Shown here: one piece after another, positions 23,994 through 33,296 of the stretch
Position numbering within the stretch: the stretch's first letter is position 1
Layout of the letters: every line of letters begins with the position of its first letter
Assembly: GCA_020427395.1 (NCBI GenBank)
Contig: JAGQON010000018.1
Location: 18,621 to 82,620 of the forward strand
Source of the DNA: Phycisphaerales bacterium
GTDB lineage: Bacteria; Planctomycetota; Phycisphaerae; Phycisphaerales; UBA1924
DNA: 64,000 nt
Reading direction: 5' to 3'
Notes under the pieces: generated by a model
What the model saw: the letters and a program-made list of their open reading frames with translations, nothing else
Database searches by the model: none
Told to the model about the DNA's origin: nothing
Program-made: the position numbers and the translations under genes

Positions 23994-25883
23994 TCAGGGA
24001 CAGCCGGCCGCGAACGCGTTGACAAACACTGAGACATCGAAGAAGTTGAATACACCGTTGCCGTCCAGGTCCGCAACGACATCCTCGCCATTGAAGGCAT
24101 TGAGGAACGTACTCACATCAAAGAAGTCCAGCGTCCCGTTGCCGTCCAGGTCCGCCACACACTCGGTGGTGCATGCCGCGATCATGCTGCAGAACGGCGT
24201 GACCTCGGCGATGTCCGAGCGGGCAAAGCCGTCCGCCGCGTTGGGGTCCGCGATGATCCACTGCATGTAGAAGGTCTCGCCCTCCATCGCCGTGTCGATG
24301 ATCGGGTAGAACATCGTCCCGTACCCCTCGCCCGAGCTCATCCCATTGAGTGTGGTCGGTCCAAGCAGCGTGTCCTGCGCCACGATCCCGCCGCTGGGTG
24401 CTGAGGTCGAGACCGCCACCCACGCCTGAGCGCCACCCAGCGCGTAGTCCACGCCCACCTTGAACTCATCGTTGCCGATGTTGGGCGGCACGACCGCGAT
24501 GATCTTGGGCTCGAACCCGTCCGAACCCGCCGAGCCGCCCGAAAGAATCATCGGGTTGGGCTGTGCCTGCTCCGTGTACAGCTTGGGTCGATCGAATGGG
24601 TACTCCTCGTTGGCCGTCCGCGGATCGGTCAACGCCTCGCTGATGAAGGTCTTCACCAGCGCCTCGTCCGAAGCCGAGAACACGATGGGGGAGTTCAATC
24701 GGAAGTCACGATTCTCCGGGTGCGGCATACGACCGTTGCGGTGCGCGTAAAAATCGAACACATCATCGAGCGTCGTCAATCCGCCAGTGTGCATGAACCG
24801 ATCACGCAGACCCACATTGCGGATCGTCGCCATTTTGAACATGCCCCGCTCGGGGTTCGAGCCCGTCACGCCCGCGCGACCCATGTCCTCGATGGGAGGC
24901 CGGACACCGTTGACCGTGAAGTCAAAGGTCGAGAAGTTCGGAGGCACATGACAGTTCACACACCCGTTCACGTTCTGGTTGTAGATCTGCCAACCCGCGA
25001 ACTGCTCGGGGGTCATCGCGTTGTCATCGCCCGCGTTCCATAGATCCCAAGGCGTCTGGTTCGGGATCAGGGTCCGTTCATAGTTCGCAATCGCCATCGC
25101 GATCCGCCCCGCCGTGATCTCGCTCGTCCCGAAGGCCTGCTCGAACAGATCGGGGTAAGTCGGGTACTGGTCAATCGCGTCGAGCATTTCCTGTGGGATG
25201 TCGTACGCCAGCGCCAGTGGCGTCACCTGCGCAAGCTTGTTCAAAAGCTCAGGCCAATCCCGGTCCTGATGCGCCATCTCGATGTCGTTCATCAAGGGCC
25301 CGAGCACCTGGATCTCCGTCGCCGCCACGCCGGTGACCGAGAGGATCTCGCCCGTCACCGGGTCGGTAAAGAACTCGTTCTTCTCGGGCGTGCTCCCGAA
25401 GATGACCTGCGCCCGCCCGTCCCAGAACAGGTTGTTCGTCAAGGGGCCCATGTTGTTGGGCATCGAACGACGCGGCGTGACCTGAGGCAGCAACTCAAAC
25501 AACACGCTTCGCAGGTACTCGCCATTGCCGTCCTGAAGGATCAACCCGGGCGAACCCGCCACATCGTCCTGTGTCATGAAGACCCCGTCGAAAGCGGGGT
25601 TCGTGCCCTGCCGCGGATCGTTGTTCCCGTGCGAGGGGATATGACAGGTCCCGCACGACATCGTGTTGTCGCTCGAGAGCTGCTCATCCCAGAACAGAAT
25701 CTTGCCCAGGATCTGCCGCTCAGCACTCGGCAGATTCTCAGGCGGCGAGAACGGCATGCTCATCATTGGGAACCCGCGTCCGTCGCCCTGCGCGTGCGCT
25801 CCCGCCGCGAACATACCGGAAAGCGCCACAACGCACATCGGCACGACAGCACAACGGGACTGGCCCTGTTTTTTCTTCTTCAT
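23994..25883 (-). CDS. Di-heme cytochrome c peroxidase / MauG-family protein with GC-type dockerin
   Basis: 629 residues with a basic start (MKKKKQGQSR) and signal peptide ending GAHAQ. Two heme sites are seen: CGTCH in the first domain (about residue 80) and CVNCH in the second (about 315). Family segments include LGKILFWDEQLSSDNTMSC, NNLFWDGRA, HTGGLTTLDDVFDFY and TPRRSMPNN. These enzymes reduce peroxide or make oxidative protein modifications in the periplasm. The C-terminal region adds a beta domain (about 450-570) and a dockerin (DLDGNGTLDFFD, DLDGNGVFNFFD, ending AAGCP). ATG at 25883, with GCAGGA about 11 bp upstream. High confidence in the enzyme family; the partner and substrate are unknown. 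Confidence 0.88.
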   Translation of the reverse strand: MKKKKQGQSRCAVVPMCVVALSGMFAAGAHAQGDGRGFPMMSMPFSPPENLPSAERQILGKILFWDEQLSSDNTMSCGTCHIPSHGNNDPRQGTNPAFDGVFMTQDDVAGSPGLILQDGNGEYLRSVLFELLPQVTPRRSMPNNMGPLTNNLFWDGRAQVIFGSTPEKNEFFTDPVTGEILSVTGVAATEIQVLGPLMNDIEMAHQDRDWPELLNKLAQVTPLALAYDIPQEMLDAIDQYPTYPDLFEQAFGTSEITAGRIAMAIANYERTLIPNQTPWDLWNAGDDNAMTPEQFAGWQIYNQNVNGCVNCHVPPNFSTFDFTVNGVRPPIEDMGRAGVTGSNPERGMFKMATIRNVGLRDRFMHTGGLTTLDDVFDFYAHRNGRMPHPENRDFRLNSPIVFSASDEALVKTFISEALTDPRTANEEYPFDRPKLYTEQAQPNPMILSGGSAGSDGFEPKIIAVVPPNIGNDEFKVGVDYALGGAQAWVAVSTSAPSGGIVAQDTLLGPTTLNGMSSGEGYGTMFYPIIDTAMEGETFYMQWIIADPNAADGFARSDIAEVTPFCSMIAACTTECVADLDGNGTLDFFDVSTFLNAFNGEDVVADLDGNGVFNFFDVSVFVNAFAAGCP

Positions 25884-26062
25884 GCTCTGCAATCCTGCGG
25901 CTCGGGGTTCCTGCAGTGATATGAATAGCGAACCGATCGGTTCCCTATCTTCACATCATACAGTGATTTGCAGACCCACACAACCGAATTCCCGGCGATC
26001 CACACCCAGTCCACACGCTCAAACCGTGAATTTGGGGAATCTGAGACGCCTGGTCGACCCAA

Positions 26063-27406
26063 TCACGGGCAGCCCGCGTTGTACGCATTCAGGAACGCCG
26101 ACACATCAAAGAAGTTGAACATCCCATCGCCCGTGAAGTCCGCAACCGGGTCCATCGCGTTGTACGCGTTGAGGAACGCCGACACATCGAAGAAGTTCAA
26201 CTCCCCGTCCCCCGTCAGGTCCGCGAGGCACGATTCCACCGGGGTCGCCACGAACACGCCGATCGTCCCGTTTCGCAGGAACGCCGCAAACGCGATCTGA
26301 CCCGCGTTGTTGATGTCCACCACGCCGTTCATCACCTGCTTGCCATCCAGCCCGCCGAAGTCGAAGCCCAGGCGGATCGGCCCCAGATCGGTATCGATCA
26401 GCTGGTCATACTCCAGCAGCTTCACCAGCCCCGTGCCATCGCCGACCCACATGGCCGTGGCATCGAACTTGATGTCCGTCGCCCGGAACGCCACCAGCCC
26501 GTCGTCGTTCACCACCGGCGGAAAGTTCGCCAGCGATCCGTTATCGATATCGGGGTCGCTGCCCTCCGCGATCGTCACGAACGAGGTCCCGTCCCAGTGC
26601 GTCACCTGCCAAATCGAATCACTGGTGCGCCGCGCACTGAACGCCGCGCCGCCGTCCTGCGCGATGGCCGTCGAGTTCACGAACGAGTTGAACACCGCCC
26701 CCGTCTCCGCGACCGTTGTCGCTGACCCGTTGGGCTCGAAGCGAACGATCCGCTGGGCCGCGCCCGAGATCGGGAAGGTCTTCATCAGCACCTGACGCGA
26801 GTCATTGATCTCCGGCGAGATCAAAAAGCTGTACCCGCTGTTCGTATCCGTCACCAGCGTCTGGCTGCGCACCCCGGCGTTGTACTCGTCGATCACCACC
26901 TTATCGACACTGAACCCGAAGTCGCCCCGGTAGCACAGCGCCCCGTCGCTCGTGATCGTCACGCCGGAGAACCCCGAGACCCCCTCGGGCCCACCTGGTG
27001 CGAAGGTCTGCAGCAGCGTGCCATCGATCGAGTACAGGTACGCCCCATCGCTGAAGCTTCCCTGCTCGATCCCGATCAGCCCGTTGCGCAGATCAATGGT
27101 GGGGGACCAGAACGGATCGCCGCCGCCGTTGCCCGTCACGATGATCCCGCCGACCCCGTCCTTGCCGTAGAAGATGCCCTCCTGCCCGCCGAGGATCGCC
27201 CGGATCGCCACCCCGCCGTCCTCATCGATCGAGACATACTGCGACGAGAGTGAAGATGGGAAAGGCAGGTTGTAGCCGGGCAGCGAGGATTCGAGCGTCG
27301 AGCGGGCCTGCAGCTGGATATCCCACTGTGTGGGAACGCCGGCAAGGGTTTGCAGTGCGCAGACGGACAATGCACCAAAAACGAGCATGCGGGGGGTACG
27401 GATCAT
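26063..27406 (-). CDS. Secreted NxxGxxAF-repeat protein with GC-type dockerin
   Basis: 447 residues. Signal peptide MLVFGALSVCALQTLAG. Repeated short motifs of the NxxGxxxF kind are spread through the body (DEDGGVAIRA, AQDGGAAFSA, NDDGLVAFRA, NNAGQIAFAA), as in the tandem-repeat exported proteins known from planctomycetes and relatives; the fold is probably a propeller. The dockerin has DLTGDGELNFFD and DFTGDGMFNFFD and ends AGCP. The ATG at 27406 has GGGAG about 11 bp upstream. It is the upstream-most gene of the minus-strand dockerin run and is divergent from the LVIVD gene across a 200-bp promoter region. Confidence 0.75.
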   Translation of the reverse strand: MIRTPRMLVFGALSVCALQTLAGVPTQWDIQLQARSTLESSLPGYNLPFPSSLSSQYVSIDEDGGVAIRAILGGQEGIFYGKDGVGGIIVTGNGGGDPFWSPTIDLRNGLIGIEQGSFSDGAYLYSIDGTLLQTFAPGGPEGVSGFSGVTITSDGALCYRGDFGFSVDKVVIDEYNAGVRSQTLVTDTNSGYSFLISPEINDSRQVLMKTFPISGAAQRIVRFEPNGSATTVAETGAVFNSFVNSTAIAQDGGAAFSARRTSDSIWQVTHWDGTSFVTIAEGSDPDIDNGSLANFPPVVNDDGLVAFRATDIKFDATAMWVGDGTGLVKLLEYDQLIDTDLGPIRLGFDFGGLDGKQVMNGVVDINNAGQIAFAAFLRNGTIGVFVATPVESCLADLTGDGELNFFDVSAFLNAYNAMDPVADFTGDGMFNFFDVSAFLNAYNAGCP

Positions 27407-27550
27407 GATTTGAGGACTCCCGATAGGTGTGCACATGGGGGGCGCGAAAGCCGCCCGCTGAGGGGAGCATATCGGAATAGATCATCAATCTCAAGGCAAT
27501 TAAATCAATCCAAGAGCAGAGTCGGACCGTGAATTAGAATGATTTTGTGT

Positions 27551-27569
27551 GCCGATTGAATCAATCGGC
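27551..27569. promoter_or_regulatory. Perfect 9-bp palindrome in the divergent promoter region
   Basis: GCCGATTGA (27551-27559) and TCAATCGGC (27561-27569) around a single A, 38 bp before the LVIVD gene start. The one-base spacer suits a dimeric DNA-binding site better than an RNA hairpin. Inference only. Confidence 0.4.
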
Positions 27570-27606
27570 ATTAGACTGAGTGTTTCGATTGAGAATGCGA
27601 GAAATC

Positions 27607-29667
27607 ATGATGAAACGATGTCATCCATTCCTCTTGTTTGTCGTTGCAGCCTTCTCCACGACATCAACTGAAGCCGAGCCTAGGTGTCTTTTCGACCGTC
27701 TTCTGCAGCCAGTTCTCTCTGGGCAATCGCTGAGCGCGATGGCCCTACAAGACAATCTGCTCTTCAGTGTAACAAACGATTCGTTATTCAAGATCTGGGA
27801 TATCGCCGACCCTTCATCACCATCGCAACTCGGCGAAGTTCTTGTTGGTCAGAACAGAGCACTGCAGATGGAGATCGACCAAGATGTCGTCTACATCACG
27901 AACAGCTTTGGTTTCCTCAAAGCTATTGATATTACGGACCCTACCGCACCGGTTGTTTTGGGCCAACTCCCACAGTTTGTCTTTGAGACAGACCTCGCAG
28001 TTTCCGGTGGGCTCGCATTGATCGACCAGGGTTCACGATTGCTCTTTGTTGATGTACAACAACCCGAATCAATGAGTGTGATTGACTCGATGGATTTTAC
28101 AGTTGATCGATGGGCTCGGTCCTATGCGCTCGATGGAAACACCGCATACCTACTGCACTCCGGTAATGATGGTTATCTCCTGGAAATAGTGGATGTAAGT
28201 GATCCAGATAGTCGCTTTACCCTATCACTCTCCACCCTTTCCGAAAGCAGCGACCCAACCGAACTCACAGACCTGGCCTTCGATCAAGGAATGATCTACG
28301 CGATGCGTCAAAACTTTGGCGTACATGTAATTGATGTGACTGATCCCAGTATGCCAAGTGTCCAGTCATTTATTCCGCTTCCCTTTGGTCGCTCACTTAC
28401 TGCACACGACGGATATGTGACCATCAACGCAGAACAACACGGTGTCTTCCTGATCGATGCAAGCCAACCAAACAAACCCATCTTGAAGCAGGTGCATGAT
28501 ACCACATTCGAAGCTTCCGATGCGGAGTTTTACAACGGAGCTTTGCTCGTGAGTGGTGGCGACGGCCTTGAGCGTATTGACGCGAGCGGCGAAGCTAACC
28601 CGATTCTCGGTTTCTCAACCACATCGAACGCACGTGATATCGCAATGTCAGATAGCATCGCGGTTGTCGCTGATGGCATCGGTGGCGTCAAGTTCATTGA
28701 CATCAGTGATTCGCATAGCCCAACTGTTATTCACTCCGATGCCGGTAGCGGGCGAACTGCCGAGATCTTCGATCAATACGCGTTCGTCGTAGAGGGCCAC
28801 CTCGGCCTGAATGTGTGGGACCTGAGTGACCCAAAGAGCATCTCGTATCTAGGGGGATTCGATATACCCGGTGACTTATACGGTGACATCAGTATCGAGT
28901 ACCCGCTCGCGTATCTAGCCTGCCAGGGTCGTGATGTCATCGATGTCGTTGACATCAGTGACCCGACAGACATCCGATTGCAGGCAAGTATTCCAACAGC
29001 ACACAGCCCTATTCAGATTGTGGTGCACAACAATCTTGCGCTATACAGCTGTTACGACAGCAGCACAGGACAATCCGCTATTGTCGCGCTTGATGTAAGC
29101 GATTTGGCGAATACAACGACTTTAGACACTTTAGAACTCGTCACTGATGAAGTCGCATTCGGATTGGAGCTGGTTGAGTCCAAGCTGTATATCGCAAACG
29201 AACAGGAAGGCCTGCTCGTAGTCGATGCATCAAATCCGTCATCGCTCGCGATCACCTCGACCCATTCTGTAAATGGCTCAGCATCAGATGTGTGTGTGTT
29301 CGGCACAATGTTGTATGTGTCAGTCTCGCAACAAGGCCTCTTCGTATTCGACATCAGCAACCAGCCATCTGCTCCAGTACAGATCGGTACATACGCAACC
29401 GTTGATGCGACAGGTGTCGATGTGAGAGATGATCTGATTGCCGTAAGCACAAACAACGGGCTACAGCTGATTGATCCTAACGCAGGCTGCGCGGCTTCCT
29501 GCACCGTCGACTTCAACAACGACGGCACCCTCAACTTCTTCGATGTCAGCGCATTCCTCGCCGCCTATCTCGACAACAACCCCGCCGCCGATTTCAACGG
29601 CGACGGCCTGCTCAACTTCTTCGATGTGAGCGCATTCCTCGTCGACTTCAGCGCAGGATGCCCGTAA
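27607..29667 (+). CDS. Secreted LVIVD-repeat beta-propeller protein with GC-type dockerin
   Basis: 686 residues. Signal peptide [16 protein letters not shown]. Many repeats end in xxVxDISDPxxP ([38 protein letters not shown]), the LVIVD-type propeller repeat. The dockerin ([24 protein letters not shown]) ends in AGCP. The start is ATG at 27607 or the adjacent ATG at 27610. The body is clearly less GC-rich, with more mixed third positions than its neighbours, but the dockerin-coding end returns abruptly to GC-rich sequence. The 59374 gene is a second protein of the same design. The gene converges on rho, with 3 bp between stops. Confidence 0.82.
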   Translation: MMKRCHPFLLFVVAAFSTTSTEAEPRCLFDRLLQPVLSGQSLSAMALQDNLLFSVTNDSLFKIWDIADPSSPSQLGEVLVGQNRALQMEIDQDVVYITNSFGFLKAIDITDPTAPVVLGQLPQFVFETDLAVSGGLALIDQGSRLLFVDVQQPESMSVIDSMDFTVDRWARSYALDGNTAYLLHSGNDGYLLEIVDVSDPDSRFTLSLSTLSESSDPTELTDLAFDQGMIYAMRQNFGVHVIDVTDPSMPSVQSFIPLPFGRSLTAHDGYVTINAEQHGVFLIDASQPNKPILKQVHDTTFEASDAEFYNGALLVSGGDGLERIDASGEANPILGFSTTSNARDIAMSDSIAVVADGIGGVKFIDISDSHSPTVIHSDAGSGRTAEIFDQYAFVVEGHLGLNVWDLSDPKSISYLGGFDIPGDLYGDISIEYPLAYLACQGRDVIDVVDISDPTDIRLQASIPTAHSPIQIVVHNNLALYSCYDSSTGQSAIVALDVSDLANTTTLDTLELVTDEVAFGLELVESKLYIANEQEGLLVVDASNPSSLAITSTHSVNGSASDVCVFGTMLYVSVSQQGLFVFDISNQPSAPVQIGTYATVDATGVDVRDDLIAVSTNNGLQLIDPNAGCAASCTVDFNNDGTLNFFDVSAFLAAYLDNNPAADFNGDGLLNFFDVSAFLVDFSAGCP

Positions 29668-29670
29668 GCA

Positions 29671-30885
29671 TCACCCGCCCGCCAGCGCCTCGTTCGTCTC
29701 AAACCGCTGCAGCGCCGCCAGCAGCTGCTCCACCTGCTGCGGCGGGGGCATGTTGAGCATCCGACGACGCAGCGCCGTGATCGTCTGCAGCGGCTTCTCC
29801 TCGATCAGCAGGTCCTCTTTGCGGGTCCCGCTGGCCGCGAGGTTGATGGCCGGGAACAACCGCTTCTCCGCGATCCGACGATCGAGGATCAGCTCCATGT
29901 TGCCCGTGCCCTTGAACTCCTCGAAGATCACCTGGTCGCCCTGACTGCCGGTGTCCACCAGGCAGGTCGCGATGATCGTCAGCGAGCCGCCCTCCTCGGT
30001 GTTGCGGGCCGCGCCGAAGATCTGCTTGGGCACCTCCAGCGCCCGGCTGTCGATCCCGCCCGACATCGTCCGCCCCGAGTTCGCATGCCGCCCTGAGCGG
30101 TTGAACGCACGACCGAGTCGCGTCAGCGAGTCGAGCACGATGAACACATGCTCGCCGTTCTCGACCATCGACTTGGCCTTCTCAAGGGTCTGGATCGCCA
30201 GCTGGATGTGCCGCTCAAGCTCGTGATCGTTGCTCGACGCATAGATCTCGATCTGATCCTGCTTCCACGCCTTGTCCCACGCCTCCTCGCCGTTCCGCTG
30301 CGCAAGATTTCCCAGGAAGGTTCTCGTGAAATCGGTCACCTCTTCCGGTCGCTCGTCGATCAGCAGCGCCATCACATGCACATCCGGGTGATTCCGGAGC
30401 ACCGCCTCGGTGATGTTCTTGAGCAGCGTCGTCTTGCCCGCCTTGGGCGGCGAGACGATCAGCCCACGCTGCCCATACCCGATCGGGCAGAACAGATCGA
30501 TCAGCCGGCACGCCGGCGCACAGCCCGGGTACTCCAGCGTCATCCGCGGCTGCGGATCGATGCTCGTCAGGTCCGCGAAGCCCTTGCGGTCCGCGAACGC
30601 CTCCGGGCTCATCCCCTCGATCTCGATGAATCGCTCAACCACGGGCCTGGCGGGGCGCGGCTTGCTCGAGCCCTGCCCCTTGCGACGCCGACGACGCGGC
30701 TTTTTGTGCACCACCTCCACCTCGACACGAAGCCCGTCGCGCAGCGGGAGCGTCTCGCCGAAATGGACGGGCACGAACGGGTCGTCGGGGGATTCCACGA
30801 TCTGGGAGCGCTCAGACAGCTGCCTGACACGACCCTCCGATCGCTTCGGCCATTCCAGAATGCCGGTAAGCGTGGTCGAGGACAT
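29671..30885 (-). CDS. rho: Transcription termination factor Rho
   Basis: 404 residues, close to the E. coli length, without the long N-terminal insertion of some high-GC bacteria. A basic linker [16 protein letters not shown] lies at about residue 65-80. The ATPase core shows [19 protein letters not shown] (Walker A), [16 protein letters not shown] (Walker B), [11 protein letters not shown] and the [15 protein letters not shown] segment. The hexameric helicase ends transcripts not stopped by intrinsic terminators. The ATG at 30885 has no clear ribosome site; an upstream in-frame start at 30927 is less likely. It is divergent from ptsI. Confidence 0.96.
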   Translation of the reverse strand: MSSTTLTGILEWPKRSEGRVRQLSERSQIVESPDDPFVPVHFGETLPLRDGLRVEVEVVHKKPRRRRRKGQGSSKPRPARPVVERFIEIEGMSPEAFADRKGFADLTSIDPQPRMTLEYPGCAPACRLIDLFCPIGYGQRGLIVSPPKAGKTTLLKNITEAVLRNHPDVHVMALLIDERPEEVTDFTRTFLGNLAQRNGEEAWDKAWKQDQIEIYASSNDHELERHIQLAIQTLEKAKSMVENGEHVFIVLDSLTRLGRAFNRSGRHANSGRTMSGGIDSRALEVPKQIFGAARNTEEGGSLTIIATCLVDTGSQGDQVIFEEFKGTGNMELILDRRIAEKRLFPAINLAASGTRKEDLLIEEKPLQTITALRRRMLNMPPPQQVEQLLAALQRFETNEALAGG

Positions 30886-31139
30886 GTTTTTCGTTGCGTT
30901 CTGCGCCAGCGCCGCCGTGGTACGCACATGCGAGTTTGGCGAGAGGGTCTCCCAGGAACGCGCGATCCGGGCTCAAGATCGCCGACGCGCCCCCTGGTTT
31001 GATCACAAGACTATACGCACCATCAGACACCCAGAGCAAATCGACCCATCCGGCGGCCATCCGCCCCCTTGTGCTACCATATACCGCGAAGGTCCCGCGT
31101 CGTGCGGGCACCAAGGGCGATCGAGGGCACCGCGGGCAC

Positions 31140-32900
31140 ATGCAGACCATCAACGGCATCGCGGTCTCCCCCGGAATCGTCATCGGGCGAGTCTTCGTCA
31201 TCGAAGACACCAGCACCCTCAGGGTTGCCCGCAGACAGATCGAAAAAGACGACATCCCCGCCGAGCTCGAACGATTCGAGTTCGCCCGCAAGGCATCCAT
31301 CGCCCACCTCGACGAGCTGCACAAATCCGCCGCCGCAGAGATGGGCAAGGAAGCCGCGAAAATCTTCCTCTTCCACATCGGTGTCCTCAACGACCCCAGC
31401 GTCCTCAACCCCATCCGCGAGGTCATCGAACGCGACGGCATGAACGCCGAGCACGCCATCGCTTCCACATTCCTCACCATCGCCAAGAAGTTCGCCGCCC
31501 ACCCCGACTCAACCTTCCAGTCCAAAGTCGACGACCTGCGCGACCTCGCACACAGACTCCTCAGACACCTCGGTCACGGCTCCAACCAGACCCTCGAGAA
31601 CCTCGACGAGGGCACCGTTATCGTCGCACGCGACCTCACTCCCTCGCAGACCGCCAACTTCGATCGTGACAAGGTCAGCGCCTTCGTCACCGGGCTCGGC
31701 GGCCCAACAAGCCACACCGCCATCGTCGCCGGCGCACTCGCACTCCCCGCGGTCGTCGGCGCCAAGGGCATCATGCTCCAGGCACGCAGCGGGCAGGAGA
31801 TCATCGTCGACGGCGAACGCGGGCTCGTCATCCTCGAGCCAAACGACGCAACACTCGAGCGATACCAGGAAGAGCAGATCGAGGTCCGCAAGGTCTCGCT
31901 CTCCATGAGCGAGTTCGCCAAGCTCCCCGCGATCACCGCAGACGGCGTCCGCATCAACCTGCTGGGCAACATCGAGTTCCCACAGGAGATCGAGCATGTG
32001 ATCGACAACGGCGGCACCGGAATCGGGCTCTACCGAACCGAGTTCCTCTACCTCACCGGCAATCAGCGGCCTACCGAGAACGACCACTACGAGTCCTACA
32101 AACGCTGCATCGACCTGCTCGCCGGCAAGCCACTCACCATCCGGACCATCGACCTCGGTGCCGACAAGTACACCCAGGCCCAGGAAGAAATCCCAGAGCG
32201 CAACCCCTTCCTCGGGCTCCGCTCCATCCGCTACTCGCTCAAGAACCAGAAGATGTTCCGCACCCAGCTCCGCGCCATCCTCCGGGCCAGCGCGCACGGG
32301 CCGGTCAAGATCATGTTCCCCCTCATCACCAACATCGCCGAGCTCCGCTCAGGCAAGTACTTCCTGCGTGAAGAGATGGAGGAACTTGACGAGCGGGGGC
32401 AGAAATACGACCCCAATATCGAGGTCGGAATGATGGTCGAGGTCCCCGCGGCCGCCCTGATGGCGGGGTCATTTGCCCGAGAAGTGGACTTTTTTTCCAT
32501 CGGAACCAATGACTTGGTGCAGTACACCCTGGCCGTGGACCGAACAAATGAACGGGTCGCGTCCATGTACACACCCATCCACCCGGCCGTGCTCAAGCTC
32601 ATCCGGGATGTCACCCGGGCCGGGCGTCGTCAGGACATCCCGGTCTCCTGCTGCGGGCAGTCCGCCGCAGACCCCGCCTTCGCCGCGTTGCTGCTGGGGC
32701 TCGGGGTGCGTACCATATCAGCGACGGGGTCATCCCTGCCGATGCTCAAAAAGACCATCCGCAGCCTCACGATCCCGCAATGCGAGCGGCTCGCCAAAAG
32801 GGCGATCAGCTTCGATTCAGAGGCCGAGGCAGGTAGTTATGTCCTCAATCGGCTGAGAAAACGAGTTCCCGAGGTATTCGACGGGCGTCCCGTCGGCTAA
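31140..32900 (+). CDS. ptsI: PTS enzyme I (phosphoenolpyruvate-protein phosphotransferase)
   Basis: 586 residues, the usual length. The N-terminus QTINGIAVSPGIVIGRVFV, the active-site segment GGPTSHTAIVAGALALPAVVG (His near 192) and the TIM-barrel PEP site (GIGLYRTEFLYL, RTIDLGADK, GTNDLVQYTLAVDR, then CCGQSA in place of the usual CGE) define it. It takes phosphate from PEP and passes it to HPr. No HPr or sugar-specific EII gene is in the window, so it may serve a regulatory PTS as well as, or instead of, sugar uptake. The start at 31140 fits the family; GAGGG lies about 12 bp upstream. Confidence 0.94.
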   Translation: MQTINGIAVSPGIVIGRVFVIEDTSTLRVARRQIEKDDIPAELERFEFARKASIAHLDELHKSAAAEMGKEAAKIFLFHIGVLNDPSVLNPIREVIERDGMNAEHAIASTFLTIAKKFAAHPDSTFQSKVDDLRDLAHRLLRHLGHGSNQTLENLDEGTVIVARDLTPSQTANFDRDKVSAFVTGLGGPTSHTAIVAGALALPAVVGAKGIMLQARSGQEIIVDGERGLVILEPNDATLERYQEEQIEVRKVSLSMSEFAKLPAITADGVRINLLGNIEFPQEIEHVIDNGGTGIGLYRTEFLYLTGNQRPTENDHYESYKRCIDLLAGKPLTIRTIDLGADKYTQAQEEIPERNPFLGLRSIRYSLKNQKMFRTQLRAILRASAHGPVKIMFPLITNIAELRSGKYFLREEMEELDERGQKYDPNIEVGMMVEVPAAALMAGSFAREVDFFSIGTNDLVQYTLAVDRTNERVASMYTPIHPAVLKLIRDVTRAGRRQDIPVSCCGQSAADPAFAALLLGLGVRTISATGSSLPMLKKTIRSLTIPQCERLAKRAISFDSEAEAGSYVLNRLRKRVPEVFDGRPVG

Positions 32901-33296
32901 ACCCGCCCCGAAGGCCACCAGCGTCAAAGTCGACGCTGAGCCCGGGTCGTGTCCTCGGCCAAAGCCACGCGCAGCCGCCCGTGATCGCACACACGATCGC
33001 AGAAAAGGGCAAGGCCGCCGATCGAACCCGCCCCGAGTCAAAGGCCCACAAGCCCAAGACGCAGGGCAGCCCAAAGCCGCGCCCCGAGCAATCGGCGCGA
33101 TGCAAAGCGGGTGGGTTCTTCCTCGGCCGCTGCACATCTTCAGCGAGCACCCGCGTGCACACGCAGCGCCCCGCAACACCAAAGACACAGACGCACACAA
33201 GAAGTGTGCCCGTTCGCCCGTCGCCAAACGCGACAAGCCGACGATCGGTGTCGTTGCCCACGCACGCAAGCCGTTGACCAGCACAAGGTCACCAAC
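32901..33296 (+). other. 396-bp leader before the ribonuclease E/G gene, no gene seen
   Basis: GC-rich, rich in CCCGC and CAAAGCC-type words. It has several possible short stems but no clear terminator, promoter or known RNA motif. Open frames across it look like chance. RNase E genes in other bacteria have long self-regulating 5' leaders, so such a role is possible here, but nothing in the sequence proves it. Confidence 0.3.

Noticed and set aside
25980..26030. DnaA-box-like words (ATCCACAC, GTCCACAC)
   Set aside because: Two partial matches in a short spacer, without other origin features.
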